Shown piece after piece: positions 8,593 to 17,433 of a DNA stretch of 64,000 nt. The stretch is from contig NZ_CP140152.1 in assembly GCF_034479515.1 (NCBI RefSeq), forward strand, positions 2,046,001-2,110,000, in the 5' to 3' direction. Position 1 is the first letter of the stretch, and each line of letters begins with the position of its first letter. The stretch comes from Duganella zoogloeoides (GTDB lineage Bacteria > Pseudomonadota > Gammaproteobacteria > Burkholderiales > Burkholderiaceae_D). Below the pieces are notes generated by a model that saw only the letters and a program-made list of their open reading frames with translations, did no database searches and was not told where the DNA came from. A program made the translations under genes and the position numbers.

Positions 8593-11463
8593 GTGAGCAA
8601 CATCGATCCGCCCGTTCCGCCCGCCGCATTTGCGCCCGATGCCGATTTCACGGCGCTGTTCGATGCCGTGCCCACGCCATGCCTGGCAGTCACGCCCGAC
8701 CTGGTGATTGTGGCAGTCAATGATGCCCACCTGCGCGCCACCGGCGGTCGGCGCGCGCAGCTGCTGGGCCGCCACCTGTTCGATGCGTTTCCCGATAATC
8801 CCGATCTCGACCAGCCCGACGGCTCTGCCAATATCGGCGCGGCGATTGCGCGCGTGATACAGACCAAGGCGCCCGACACCTTGCCGATCCAGCGCTACGA
8901 CGTGCCGGCCGAAGACGGGGTGGGCTTCGTGGAGCGCTACTGGAAGCCGGTGCACGTGCCGGTGCTGGGCGCCGACGGCGAGGTCAAATACGTGATCCAG
9001 CACGCCGAGGAAGTCACCCAGCGCGTGCGCGAGGCCGACCAGGCTGCCCAGATGCGCGCGGAACTCGTGGCGCAGGCGCAGACCATCCGCGACCATCATT
9101 CGATGGCCGAGCTGTTCCAGCAGGCACCCGTATTCATGGCCATGCTCGAGGGCCCCGCGCACCGCTTCACCTTCGTCAATGCCGGCTACCTGCAACTGAT
9201 CGGCCAGCGCGAGGTACTGGGACTGACCGTGGCGCAAGGTCTGCCCGAAGCGGCGGACCAGGGCTTTATCGTGCTGCTCGACGAGGTATACCGCAGCGGC
9301 AAACCATATGTCGCCAACGGCACCCGCTACCTGATGCCCGCCACGGCGCACAGCCCCGCCGCCGAGCGCCACATCGATTTCGTCTATCAGCCAGTGCGCG
9401 ACGGCGACGGCCTCGTTACCGGCATCCTGGTGCAGGGGATCGACGTGACCGATCGTGCACTGCGCGAACTGCGGCGCCATGCACTGGTGCGCCTGGGGGA
9501 CGCCGCGCGCCGCGTACGCCAACCCGACGATCTGCTGATCCAGGCCTGCGTGATCCTGGGCGAGACCCTGGGCGCCAGCCGGGTGGGGTACGGCAGCGTC
9601 GATCTCGATACGGAGACCTTTACCGTGGCGCGCGACTGGTCTGCGCCAGGCTTGCAGGCGCCGCCGGCCACGCTCAAGTTCAGCGACTACGGCAATTTTC
9701 TCGAAGAACTGAGCCAGGGCAGGCTGATCGCCATCGACGATGTCGATTTCGATCCGCGCACGCGCGACATGGCCGTCAAGCTCAAGTCCCGCCATGCCGG
9801 CGCTTTTGTCGATGTGCCGGTGATCGAGCGCGGCACGCTGGTGGCGATGATCTTCGTCACCAGCGACCAGCCACGCTGCTGGAGCGAGGACGACCTGGCC
9901 CTGATCCGCGAAGTGGCCGAACGCACCCGCTCCACCAGCGAACGACTGCGCAGCGAGAGCGCGCTGCGCGCCAGCGAGGCGCGGTTTCGCACCATCGCCA
10001 ACGCCATGCCGCAAATGGTGTGGTCCACGCTGCCCAACGGCATGCACGACTACTTCAACCAGCGCTGGTACGACTTTACCGGCGTGCCGCCCGGTTCCAC
10101 CCACGGCGAGGCCTGGAACGGTTTGCTGCACGCGGACGACCAGCCGCGCGCCTGGGCGCTGTGGCAGCAATGCCTGGCCACGGGCGACACCTACGAAATC
10201 CAGTACCGGCTGCGCCACGTCTCGGGGCGCTTTCACTGGGTGCTGGCGCGCGCCTTGCCGATTCGCGGCGACACCGGCCACATCATCCGCTGGATGGGCA
10301 CCTGCACCGACATCCACGAACAGAAACTGGCGGAAACCGAGTGGCGCCAGGCCAGCCAGCGCAAGGACGAATTTCTGGCCATGCTGGCGCACGAGCTGCG
10401 CAACCCGCTCGCGCCGATCAGCACCGCCGCCCAGCTGCTCAGGCTGCGCGGCAGCCACGACACACCGATCCAGCATGCCAGCGACATCATCATCCGCCAG
10501 GTCAAGCACATGACCGACCTGGTGGACGACCTGCTCGATGTGTCGCGCGTCACGCGCGGGCTGGTGCAGCTCGAACAGCAGGACCTCGAGCTGATGGCCA
10601 TCGTCAACGGCGCTGTCGAACAGTCGCGCCCCTTGCTCGAGGCGCGCCACCACGCGCTGGTGCTGCGCCTGCCGCCGGGCCAGCTGCACGTGCGCGGCGA
10701 CAGGACCAGGCTGGTGCAGGCGCTGGCTAACCTGCTCAACAACGCCGCCAAGTACACGCCGCAGGGCGGCGAAGTGGTGCTGGCGCTGGAAGCCCGCGCT
10801 GACAGTGGCGAAGTGGCCATGTCCGTGACCGACAACGGCATCGGCATGTCGGCCGAGCTGCTGCCGCGCGTGTTCGACCTGTTCGCCCAGGCCGAGCGCA
10901 CCCCGGACCGGGCCCAGGGCGGCCTCGGGCTGGGCCTGGCGCTGGTGAAAAGCATCGCCGTGCTGCACGGCGGCAGCGCGGCAGCCGCCAGCGATGGCGC
11001 GGGCAAGGGCAGTACCTTCACCATCCTGCTGCCGCTGCTGCCGCCAGCGGCGGTCGCCCCGCAGGCGCCGTCTGCCGCGCCGCTGCCGACCATGCTGCCC
11101 GAAGGCCGCAGCCTGCGCCTGATGGTGGTGGACGACAACCAGGACGCCGGCCGCACGCTCGGCGCGCTGCTCGAAGCGCAGGGCCACCAGGTACTGATTT
11201 TCGAGGACGCCGAAACCGCGCTGCGCGCCAGCGCCGCCCACGAAGTCGATGCATTCATCCTCGACATCGGCCTGCCCGACATGGACGGCTACGAACTGGC
11301 GCGCCGGCTGCGCGCGCAAGCTGGCACCGCCAGCAAGCTGCTGATCGCGCTGACCGGCTACGGCCAGGCGCATGACCGGTTGCTGTCGAAGGTCGCCGGC
11401 TTCGACCACCATTTCGTCAAGCCGGTGGACCACGCGGAGCTGGGCCGGGTGCTCGCGGGTTGA
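8593..11463 (+). CDS. Hybrid histidine kinase with PAS, GAF and receiver domains
   Basis: The GTG at 8593 is chosen because upstream in-frame starts overlap the receptor gene. It gives about 956 residues without membrane helices. Domains in order: PAS (about 15-150, DFTALFDAVPTPCLAV), PAS (about 165-290), GAF (about 300-445), PAS/PAC (about 460-590), HisKA (phospho-acceptor His in LAMLAHELRNPLAPIS), HATPase (NAAKYTPQGG, DNGIGM, GLGLGLALVKS) and a C-terminal receiver (VVDDNQDAGRTLG, FILDIGLPDMDG). It is a cytoplasmic sensor that could respond to light, redox or a small ligand. No output regulator is adjacent, so its partner lies elsewhere. Confidence 0.88.
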   Translation: MSNIDPPVPPAAFAPDADFTALFDAVPTPCLAVTPDLVIVAVNDAHLRATGGRRAQLLGRHLFDAFPDNPDLDQPDGSANIGAAIARVIQTKAPDTLPIQRYDVPAEDGVGFVERYWKPVHVPVLGADGEVKYVIQHAEEVTQRVREADQAAQMRAELVAQAQTIRDHHSMAELFQQAPVFMAMLEGPAHRFTFVNAGYLQLIGQREVLGLTVAQGLPEAADQGFIVLLDEVYRSGKPYVANGTRYLMPATAHSPAAERHIDFVYQPVRDGDGLVTGILVQGIDVTDRALRELRRHALVRLGDAARRVRQPDDLLIQACVILGETLGASRVGYGSVDLDTETFTVARDWSAPGLQAPPATLKFSDYGNFLEELSQGRLIAIDDVDFDPRTRDMAVKLKSRHAGAFVDVPVIERGTLVAMIFVTSDQPRCWSEDDLALIREVAERTRSTSERLRSESALRASEARFRTIANAMPQMVWSTLPNGMHDYFNQRWYDFTGVPPGSTHGEAWNGLLHADDQPRAWALWQQCLATGDTYEIQYRLRHVSGRFHWVLARALPIRGDTGHIIRWMGTCTDIHEQKLAETEWRQASQRKDEFLAMLAHELRNPLAPISTAAQLLRLRGSHDTPIQHASDIIIRQVKHMTDLVDDLLDVSRVTRGLVQLEQQDLELMAIVNGAVEQSRPLLEARHHALVLRLPPGQLHVRGDRTRLVQALANLLNNAAKYTPQGGEVVLALEARADSGEVAMSVTDNGIGMSAELLPRVFDLFAQAERTPDRAQGGLGLGLALVKSIAVLHGGSAAAASDGAGKGSTFTILLPLLPPAAVAPQAPSAAPLPTMLPEGRSLRLMVVDDNQDAGRTLGALLEAQGHQVLIFEDAETALRASAAHEVDAFILDIGLPDMDGYELARRLRAQAGTASKLLIALTGYGQAHDRLLSKVAGFDHHFVKPVDHAELGRVLAG

Positions 11464-11520
11464 CGTTTTAACTTGAGGTTTGCGGCAAAGCGGCCTATAA
11501 TTTTATTTCACGAATTAAAG

Positions 11521-11680
11521 TTCGCTATCCGAATAATTGCAGGGTGGTTTTAGCCGGCATTGGCCTGCTCTGCTCCCTGAATTTATCGAATAAAAGTTCG
11601 CATTCCGAATAACTAGCCCCAGTCTTTTGCCGGGGAGCCATCATTCGACCGCCGAACCAAACTATAATTCGCACTCCGAA
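11521..11680 (+). promoter_or_regulatory. Three operator-like palindromes upstream of the IclR gene
   Basis: The 13-mer TTCGCNNTCCGAA occurs three times: TTCGCTATCCGAA (11521-11533), TTCGCATTCCGAA (11597-11609) and TTCGCACTCCGAA (11668-11680). TTCG...CGAA is an inverted repeat. Copies 1 and 2 also share AAAG before and TAA after the core. The third copy lies just before the ribosome site of the regulator. Their form and position suggest autoregulation by the IclR protein and perhaps control of the transporter behind it; that is inference. Confidence 0.7.
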
Positions 11681-11696
11681 CTTGATGGAGTGCAGC

Positions 11697-12527
11697 ATGA
11701 CCCGACCGACAGAATCGACCAAAGCGGCGCCGGCCGATCCGAAAAACACGGTGCAGTCCCTGGCCAAGGGCTTCAAGGTACTGCAGGCGTTTACGGCGCA
11801 GGAGCCGGAGCTGACCATGGCCGAGGTGGCGCGCAAGGCGGGGCTCGACAACGCCACCGCGTTCCGCTTCCTCAACACGCTGGTGGGGCTCGGCTACGTG
11901 GACAAGGTGGACAACAGCCGGCTGTTCCGGCTGTCGTTGAATGTGCTGGACCTGGGCTTTCACGCGATCGCGCGGTCGGACTTGCGCACGCTGGCGCGGC
12001 CGGTCCTGCGCGGGCTGGTGGGCGAGGTGAACGAGGCGGCGTCGATCGGCGTGCTCGATGGCAGCAGCGTGGTGTACGTGGAGCGGGTGCAGGCGGGGCT
12101 CACGCAACTGGGCGTGGATGTGCGGATCGGCAGCAGGGTGGCGGCCTATTCGAGCGCGGTGGGGCAGGCGATCCTGGCCTGGCTGCCGCAGGACCAGCAA
12201 GTGAAGGTGCTGCGCGGCCAGCCGCTGGTCAAGCTGACGGAAACCACGCTGACCGACATCGACGCCCTGCTCGAGCGCCTGGCCCAGATCCGCGCGCTAG
12301 GGTATGCGGTGTCGAACCAGGAAACCGTGGCCGGCCTGTACGTGATGGCGGCGCCGGTGCTCGACATCGACGGGCTGCCGGTGGCGTCGCTGAGCGTGGC
12401 CGCGCCGGCGCACCGCAGCACCTTGCGCCAGTTCGAGGAAAACACGATTGCCGGCGTGGTGGCGGCAGCGGGGCAGTTATCGAAGTCCTTGCAGGCGACC
12501 GGCGGTTACGCCGGCCAGGGCCGCTAG
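11697..12527 (+). CDS. IclR-family transcriptional regulator
   Basis: The start at 11697 is preceded by GGAG with 6-bp spacing; upstream TTG and ATG candidates have no such site. The protein has 276 residues. An N-terminal winged helix-turn-helix (about 20-80, ELTMAEVARKAGLDNATAFRFLNTLVGLGYV) is followed by the IclR effector domain (about 95-265, including GSRVAAYSSAVGQAILAWLP and SNQETVAGLYVMAAPV). Family members control catabolic genes for sugars, aromatics and short acids. The symporter begins 9 bp after its stop and a porin plus two dehydrogenase modules follow, so it is the likely local regulator. Confidence 0.92.
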   Translation: MTRPTESTKAAPADPKNTVQSLAKGFKVLQAFTAQEPELTMAEVARKAGLDNATAFRFLNTLVGLGYVDKVDNSRLFRLSLNVLDLGFHAIARSDLRTLARPVLRGLVGEVNEAASIGVLDGSSVVYVERVQAGLTQLGVDVRIGSRVAAYSSAVGQAILAWLPQDQQVKVLRGQPLVKLTETTLTDIDALLERLAQIRALGYAVSNQETVAGLYVMAAPVLDIDGLPVASLSVAAPAHRSTLRQFEENTIAGVVAAAGQLSKSLQATGGYAGQGR

Positions 12528-12536
12528 GACGCGCCG

Positions 12537-13931
12537 ATGGTCATCCTGGGCGCCGCCGGATACACGGGCACCACCATCATCGTGGCGATGGTGGTGGCGT
12601 ACATCGCCCTGACGGGATGGCTGACCGCGCGCACGCGCAGCCGTACCGCCAGCGAATTCATGGTGGGCGCGCGCACCATGCCGGCGGTGGTGGTGGGCGT
12701 GTTGATGGTGTCCGAGTTCGTGGGCGCCAAGTCCACGGTGGGCACCGCGCAGGCGGCGTTCGAGTCGGGCATGGCGGCGTCGTGGGCGGTGCTGAGCGCG
12801 GCGATCGGCTTTCCGATCTTCGGGCTGCTGCTGGCGCGCAGGTTGTACAACTCGGGCGAGTACACGATCTCCGGTGCGATCTTCCAGCGCTACGGCCGCG
12901 CCACCCAGATGATCGTCTCGCTGATCATGATTTACGCGCTGCTGCTGGTCAACGTGGGCAATTACATCAGCGGCGCGGCGGCGATTGCGACGGTGTTGCA
13001 GGTGAGTTTGCCGATGGCGGCGTTCGTGATCGCGGCGGTCAGCACGTTCTATTTCGCCTTTGGCGGCATGAAGAGCGTGGCGTACGTGACGCTGCTGCAC
13101 AGCGCCGTCAAGTACCTCGGCGTGCTGGTGGTGCTGGCGGTGGCATTGAAATTGAGCGGCGGCGTGGCGCCGATGGTGGCGACGTTGCCGCCCTGGTATT
13201 TCACGTGGGACGGCGCCATCGGCGCGCCGACCATCGTGGCGTTTTTCATCGGGAATGTCGGCGCGATTTTCTCGACGCAGTACATCATCCAGGCGATTTC
13301 CTCGACCCGGAGCGCCAATGCGGCACGCCGCGCGACGTTTATCGCGGGCTGGCTGGCGCTGCCGGTCGGGATCGCGCTGGGGCTGATCGGCGTGGCCGCG
13401 CGGTACCTGTATCCGGACCTGCCGAGTTTATATGCGCTGCCGGTCTTCATGCAGAGCATGAATGTGTACCTGGCCGGGTTTGTGGCCGTGTCGCTGGTGG
13501 CGGCGATCTTCGCCGGCGTGAGCACCGTGTCGCTGGCGATCGCCTCGCTGGTGGTGCGTGATTTTTATGTGCCGTTGTGCCAGCCCTCGCCGGAGCGCGA
13601 ATTCCGCGCCACCCGGTGGATGGCCTTGGCAATCGGGCTGGTGCCGCTGGTGTTCGTGTTCTTTGCGCCCGGCCTGTTGCAGTTGTCGTTTTTTACGCGC
13701 GCCCTGCGCCTGTCGATTTCCGTGGTGGCCGTGATCGGCCTGTATTTGCCATGGTTCGGCGGCAGGCGTGGCGCCATGTGGGGGCTGCTGGCATCGAGCG
13801 TGGCCACCACCGTCTGGTACCTGCTGGGGGATCCCTGGGGTATCGACAATATGTATATCGCGCTGGTTACACCAGCGATCGTGATTCTGGTCGAGCGGGT
13901 GCTCGGTCCTGGGGGCGGCGTCAAACAATAG
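12537..13931 (+). CDS. Sodium:solute symporter (SSS family)
   Basis: This 464-residue inner-membrane protein has about 12 to 13 hydrophobic helices. It shows SSS-family features: a long first block ending in EFMVGARTMPA, then GAKSTVGTAQAAFESGMAASW, YTISGAIFQRYG and FAFGGMKSVAYVTLLHSAVKYLGV. Relatives import sugars, carboxylates, proline or pantothenate with sodium; the substrate is not readable here. It follows the IclR gene with a 9-bp gap and is closed by a strong terminator overlapping its own stop codon. It is therefore a two-gene unit separate from the porin. Confidence 0.87.
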   Translation: MVILGAAGYTGTTIIVAMVVAYIALTGWLTARTRSRTASEFMVGARTMPAVVVGVLMVSEFVGAKSTVGTAQAAFESGMAASWAVLSAAIGFPIFGLLLARRLYNSGEYTISGAIFQRYGRATQMIVSLIMIYALLLVNVGNYISGAAAIATVLQVSLPMAAFVIAAVSTFYFAFGGMKSVAYVTLLHSAVKYLGVLVVLAVALKLSGGVAPMVATLPPWYFTWDGAIGAPTIVAFFIGNVGAIFSTQYIIQAISSTRSANAARRATFIAGWLALPVGIALGLIGVAARYLYPDLPSLYALPVFMQSMNVYLAGFVAVSLVAAIFAGVSTVSLAIASLVVRDFYVPLCQPSPEREFRATRWMALAIGLVPLVFVFFAPGLLQLSFFTRALRLSISVVAVIGLYLPWFGGRRGAMWGLLASSVATTVWYLLGDPWGIDNMYIALVTPAIVILVERVLGPGGGVKQ

Positions 13932-13960
13932 GCGCTGCCTATTTTTTGTCGCTCTGCGAC
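13927..13960 (+). terminator. Rho-independent terminator, doubled
   Basis: AATAGGC (13927-13933), loop GCT, GCCTATT (13937-13943), then a run of T to 13947. A second short hairpin GTCGC-TCT-GCGAC (13948-13960) is followed by CCTTTT. The first stem includes the symporter stop codon, so transcription should end there before the porin gene. Confidence 0.85.
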
Positions 13961-14028
13961 CCTTTTGGAGATGATGCAACCGTGGTTCCGCCTGGAAGCC
14001 GGGCCAGGAATCGCGGTTGCCAATACGT

Positions 14029-15207
14029 ATGAAGCAAACTCACAACCTGATCCTGGGCGGCATGCTGCTGTCCGGCGCCTGCGGCATCGCAGCGGCCCAA
14101 ACCGGCAATTCGAACGTCAGCATCTACGGCATCGTCGACGTCGCCGTCACCCGCGTGGACCACCTGCCGGGCGGCGCCAAGACCTATATGCGCTCCGGTC
14201 CCAAGGACGGCAACCGCATCGGCTTCCAGGGCAGCGAAGACCTGGGCGGTGGCACCAAGGCCATCTTCAAGCTCGAAGCGGGCCTCAATACCGACGACGG
14301 CACCGCCGGCCAGGCGGGCAGCCTGTTCAACCGCGCCGCGTTCATCGGCCTGACCAACAACAAGCTCGGTACGCTGACCATGGGCCGCCAGTACTCGTCG
14401 TACTTCGACGCCCTGAACGCACTGGGTCCGGTACCGATTGTGACCGGTTCTGCCGGCGACCACCCGGGCGATATCGACGGCTTCGACATCACGATCCGCC
14501 ACAACAACTCGATCAAGTACACGTCGCCGACCATGCACGGCTTCACCGGCAGTGCGATGGTCGCGTCGGGCGAGCAGGCCGGCCACACGGGCAGCGGCGG
14601 TTCGGCTGCCGCATCGGTCAAGTTCGACGGCAGCCAGTGGCACCACGCGCTCGGCTACCAGCTGCTGAAAAACGGCCCCAACCAGTTGAACTGGGACGCC
14701 ACCACGGCGGGCAGCTTCAGCAAGTCGCCGGTCAACGCCGGCTACCTGTCGGCGCGCGACATCCAGTTCCTGGCCGCCGGCACCCGTTACCAGATGGGCG
14801 CAGTGAGCCTCGGCGGCTCGGTAAGCAATGTGCAGTACACGCCGAATGCCACTTCCGTGTTCCGCGACAAGGCCATTTTCAACACCGGCGCGCTGCTGGC
14901 GCAATGGCAAACGTCCACTCCGTGGCTGCTGGGCGCGGGCTACACTTACACCCAGGCCAACCGCGCCAATGGTATCACCGATGGCGCCCGTTACCGCCAG
15001 TTCGCGCTGCAGCAGGCGTACTGGTTCACCAAGCGTACCTCGGTGTACTTCCTGGAAGCGGTGCAGCGCGCCAGCGGCCAGACCCTGGCTGCCAACGGCC
15101 GCACCGTGATCGATGCGGACGCCGTGATCGGCACGTCGCAGGCCGGCCTGGTTGGCGATGGCGCCCATCAAACCATGTTCTCCATTGGCCTGCGCCATTC
15201 GTTCTAA
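14029..15207 (+). CDS. Gram-negative porin, betaproteobacterial type
   Basis: From ATG 14029 the protein has 392 residues: a signal peptide ending near AAAQ (residue 24), then NVSIYGIVDVAVTRVD, the usual first strand of betaproteobacterial 16-strand general porins. Typical motifs follow (RIGFQGSEDLGGGTKAIFKLEAGLN, FNRAAFIGLTNNKLGTLTMGRQYS), and it ends in LRHSF with a C-terminal Phe for outer-membrane insertion. It sits between the symporter and the periplasmic dehydrogenase genes, so it probably admits their substrate into the periplasm. It is 64 bp ahead of the first dehydrogenase subunit. Confidence 0.93.
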   Translation: MKQTHNLILGGMLLSGACGIAAAQTGNSNVSIYGIVDVAVTRVDHLPGGAKTYMRSGPKDGNRIGFQGSEDLGGGTKAIFKLEAGLNTDDGTAGQAGSLFNRAAFIGLTNNKLGTLTMGRQYSSYFDALNALGPVPIVTGSAGDHPGDIDGFDITIRHNNSIKYTSPTMHGFTGSAMVASGEQAGHTGSGGSAAASVKFDGSQWHHALGYQLLKNGPNQLNWDATTAGSFSKSPVNAGYLSARDIQFLAAGTRYQMGAVSLGGSVSNVQYTPNATSVFRDKAIFNTGALLAQWQTSTPWLLGAGYTYTQANRANGITDGARYRQFALQQAYWFTKRTSVYFLEAVQRASGQTLAANGRTVIDADAVIGTSQAGLVGDGAHQTMFSIGLRHSF

Positions 15208-15270
15208 GTCTCCCGCCTGACCCGTGCCGCCTGTGTGCGGCGCGGGCATCGACCGCATAGAGGTAACACA

Positions 15271-15771
15271 ATGGCACTATCTAGACGCAAATTTTTGCTG
15301 GGCGCGACCGTAACCGGCGCCTGGGTGACCTGGGGCGCGCTGCCCGCCTGGGGCGTGGGCGCCACCGCCTCGTCGGCACAATTCATGGAAGTATCGAAGC
15401 TGCTGATCAACCACCAGCTCGACGAGACGGTAGGCGCGCGCATTGCCGCCGCTGCCGCAAAAAAATACCCGCAATGCGCGCAGATGCTGACGTCCATCGC
15501 CGCGCTGGCGCAGGCCAAGCAGGCCAAGCAAGTGGAAGACTTCTTCGGCGACATCCCGGAAGGACCGCTGCAGGAATTCGCCCACTGGGTGATCTTTGCC
15601 TGGTACTCGGGCTGCTCGTCGCCGAAAAAAGATGCGCAGCTGTTCACGTTCGAACACGCGCTCACGTACAAGACCACGGCCGATACCGTGGCAATGCCGT
15701 CGTACGGCTTCTCCGGTCCCAACCTGTGGAGCCGTCCGATCGTGCCGCTGTCCAACATGCCGATCTTCTGA
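15271..15771 (+). CDS. Small (gamma) subunit of FAD-dependent sugar/polyol dehydrogenase, module 1
   Basis: This 166-residue protein starts MALSRRKFLLGATVTGAW, a twin-arginine signal (SRRKFLLG) for folded export. The remainder matches the sorbitol/glucose dehydrogenase small-subunit family (PF12318 type), including FLQ-like helices and the C-terminal NLWSRPIVPLSNMPIF. In characterised complexes this subunit carries the catalytic flavoprotein through the Tat system as a hitchhiker and is needed for its maturation. The catalytic gene follows 15 bp downstream. An AGAGG ribosome site precedes the start. Confidence 0.88.
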   Translation: MALSRRKFLLGATVTGAWVTWGALPAWGVGATASSAQFMEVSKLLINHQLDETVGARIAAAAAKKYPQCAQMLTSIAALAQAKQAKQVEDFFGDIPEGPLQEFAHWVIFAWYSGCSSPKKDAQLFTFEHALTYKTTADTVAMPSYGFSGPNLWSRPIVPLSNMPIF

Positions 15772-15786
15772 TCGAAGGAACACACA

Positions 15787-17433
15787 ATGTCCAACCCAAC
15801 TAGCGCCGACGTGGTCATCGTCGGCACCGGCGTCGTCGGTGTATCAATTGCCGAAACCCTGCTCGACGCCGGCCTGTCCGTGCTGATGCTCGAAGCCGGG
15901 CCGCGCGTCTCGCGCGCCGAAGTGGTCGAAAACTTCCGCAACCTGCCGCTGGCCCTGAAAGGCGATCCGTCGTCGTGCTACCCGCCAGCCGCCTGGGCGC
16001 CGCACCCGATGGCATCCATCGAAACCAAGGAAGACGCGTACCTGCAACTGTCGGGCCCCGACCGCTACGCGCAAAGCTATATCCGCTACGCGGGCGGCTC
16101 CACCTGGCACTGGGCCGGCACCTGCTGGCGCCTGACGCCCGAAGACATGCGCCTGAAAACCCTGTACGGCGTGGGCCGCGACTGGGCCATCGATTACCAG
16201 ACGCTGGAACCGTACTACACCCGCACCGAATACGCGCTGGGCATTTGCGGTCCGTCCGAACCTGCCGAACAATGGCCGCCGCTGTCGGAAGGCGCCGCGC
16301 GCTCGAAGCCGTACCCGATGCCGCCGCTGCCGTTCGGCCCCGGCGAGCAGCGTTTTACCGACGTGGTGAAAACCCTCGGCTACAGCAATATCCCGACCGC
16401 GCAAGCCCGTAACAGCGGCACGTCGTACGACGATCGCCCAGCCTGCTGCGCCAACAACAACTGCGTGCCCGTGTGCCCGGTGGGCGCCAAGTACGACGCC
16501 GCCACTGCGCTCTCGCGCATCGAAGCCAAGGGCGCGAAAATCACGGCCAATGCCGTGGCCTATCGCCTGGAAACCGATGGCGCCAACCGCGTCATCGCTG
16601 TCAATTACTTCGACCAGAACAAGGCCAGCCACCGCGTGACGGGCAAGCTGTTCGTGCTGGCCTGTAACGGCATCGAGACGCCGAAGCTGCTCTTGATGTC
16701 GGCCAATGCGCGCAACCCCAACGGCCTGGCCAACAGCTCCGACCAGGTGGGGCGCAACATGATGGACCACCCGCAGCTGACCATGACCCTGACTTTGGCC
16801 GAGCCTTACTGGGCCGGCGTGGGACCGGTGGTCAACAGCGGCATCATGGAGACGTCGCAGGGCGCGTTCCGCAGCGAACACGCGGGTGCGTACTTCCGCT
16901 TCAATAACTTTGCGCGCAACCGCTTCGTGACGTTCGGCGCGCTGAAAAAAGGCCTGGTGGGCAAGGCGCTCGACGCCGAAATCCGCCGCATGACCGCCTG
17001 CACCGCCGACGTGGTGCTGGCGCACGAAGTGCTGCCCGACCCGAACAACCGCCTGACGCTGTCCGACAAGAAGGACTGGCTCGGCCTGCCGAAACCGGCG
17101 ATCCATTACGACGTCGGTGACTACACGCGCAAATCGGCCGAAGTGTATTCGGTCCCGATCGGCAAGCGCATCGCCCAGGCCATGGGCGCGACCGACATCA
17201 AGCTCAGTCCCCAGTTCAACCAGAGCAAGCACATCATGGGCGGCACCATCATGGGCCTCGATCACAAGGATTCCGTGGTCGATGCCGATTGCCGCGCGTA
17301 CGACCATGACAACCTGTTCCTGCCCGGTGGCGGCGCCATGGCCAGCACGGCCTGCGGCAACAGCACCATCACCATGGTGTCGCTGGCCTTCAAGGCTGCC
17401 GACGCGATGGTGCGCCAGATGAAGGGGGCGTGA
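15787..17433 (+). CDS. GMC-family FAD dehydrogenase catalytic subunit, module 1
   Basis: This 548-residue flavoprotein has an N-terminal FAD-binding motif (VIVGTGVVGVSIAETL, residues 10-24), the GMC sequence GGSTWHWAGTCWR (103-115) and a C-terminal substrate region ending in GGAMASTACGNSTITM with the catalytic-position Asn. Cys220, Cys221, Cys226 and Cys230 form CC-x4-C-x3-C, the pattern that binds the [3Fe-4S] cluster in FAD glucose dehydrogenase and relatives (gluconate, sorbitol, fructose dehydrogenases). It has no signal peptide of its own, fitting hitchhiker export. It oxidises a sugar or polyol in the periplasm and passes electrons to the cytochrome encoded next. The exact substrate is open. 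Confidence 0.9.
   Translation: MSNPTSADVVIVGTGVVGVSIAETLLDAGLSVLMLEAGPRVSRAEVVENFRNLPLALKGDPSSCYPPAAWAPHPMASIETKEDAYLQLSGPDRYAQSYIRYAGGSTWHWAGTCWRLTPEDMRLKTLYGVGRDWAIDYQTLEPYYTRTEYALGICGPSEPAEQWPPLSEGAARSKPYPMPPLPFGPGEQRFTDVVKTLGYSNIPTAQARNSGTSYDDRPACCANNNCVPVCPVGAKYDAATALSRIEAKGAKITANAVAYRLETDGANRVIAVNYFDQNKASHRVTGKLFVLACNGIETPKLLLMSANARNPNGLANSSDQVGRNMMDHPQLTMTLTLAEPYWAGVGPVVNSGIMETSQGAFRSEHAGAYFRFNNFARNRFVTFGALKKGLVGKALDAEIRRMTACTADVVLAHEVLPDPNNRLTLSDKKDWLGLPKPAIHYDVGDYTRKSAEVYSVPIGKRIAQAMGATDIKLSPQFNQSKHIMGGTIMGLDHKDSVVDADCRAYDHDNLFLPGGGAMASTACGNSTITMVSLAFKAADAMVRQMKGA

Noticed and set aside
8509-11433. Very long open frame (974 codons) antisense to the hybrid kinase
   Set aside because: It mirrors the real kinase gene and arises from high GC at third positions; its protein is His/Gln/Arg-rich with no domain.
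11627-13561. 644-codon plus-strand frame across the IclR and symporter genes
   Set aside because: It runs in another frame through two recognisable genes and a terminator is not needed to explain it; the protein is Gly/Arg-rich and unlike any family.
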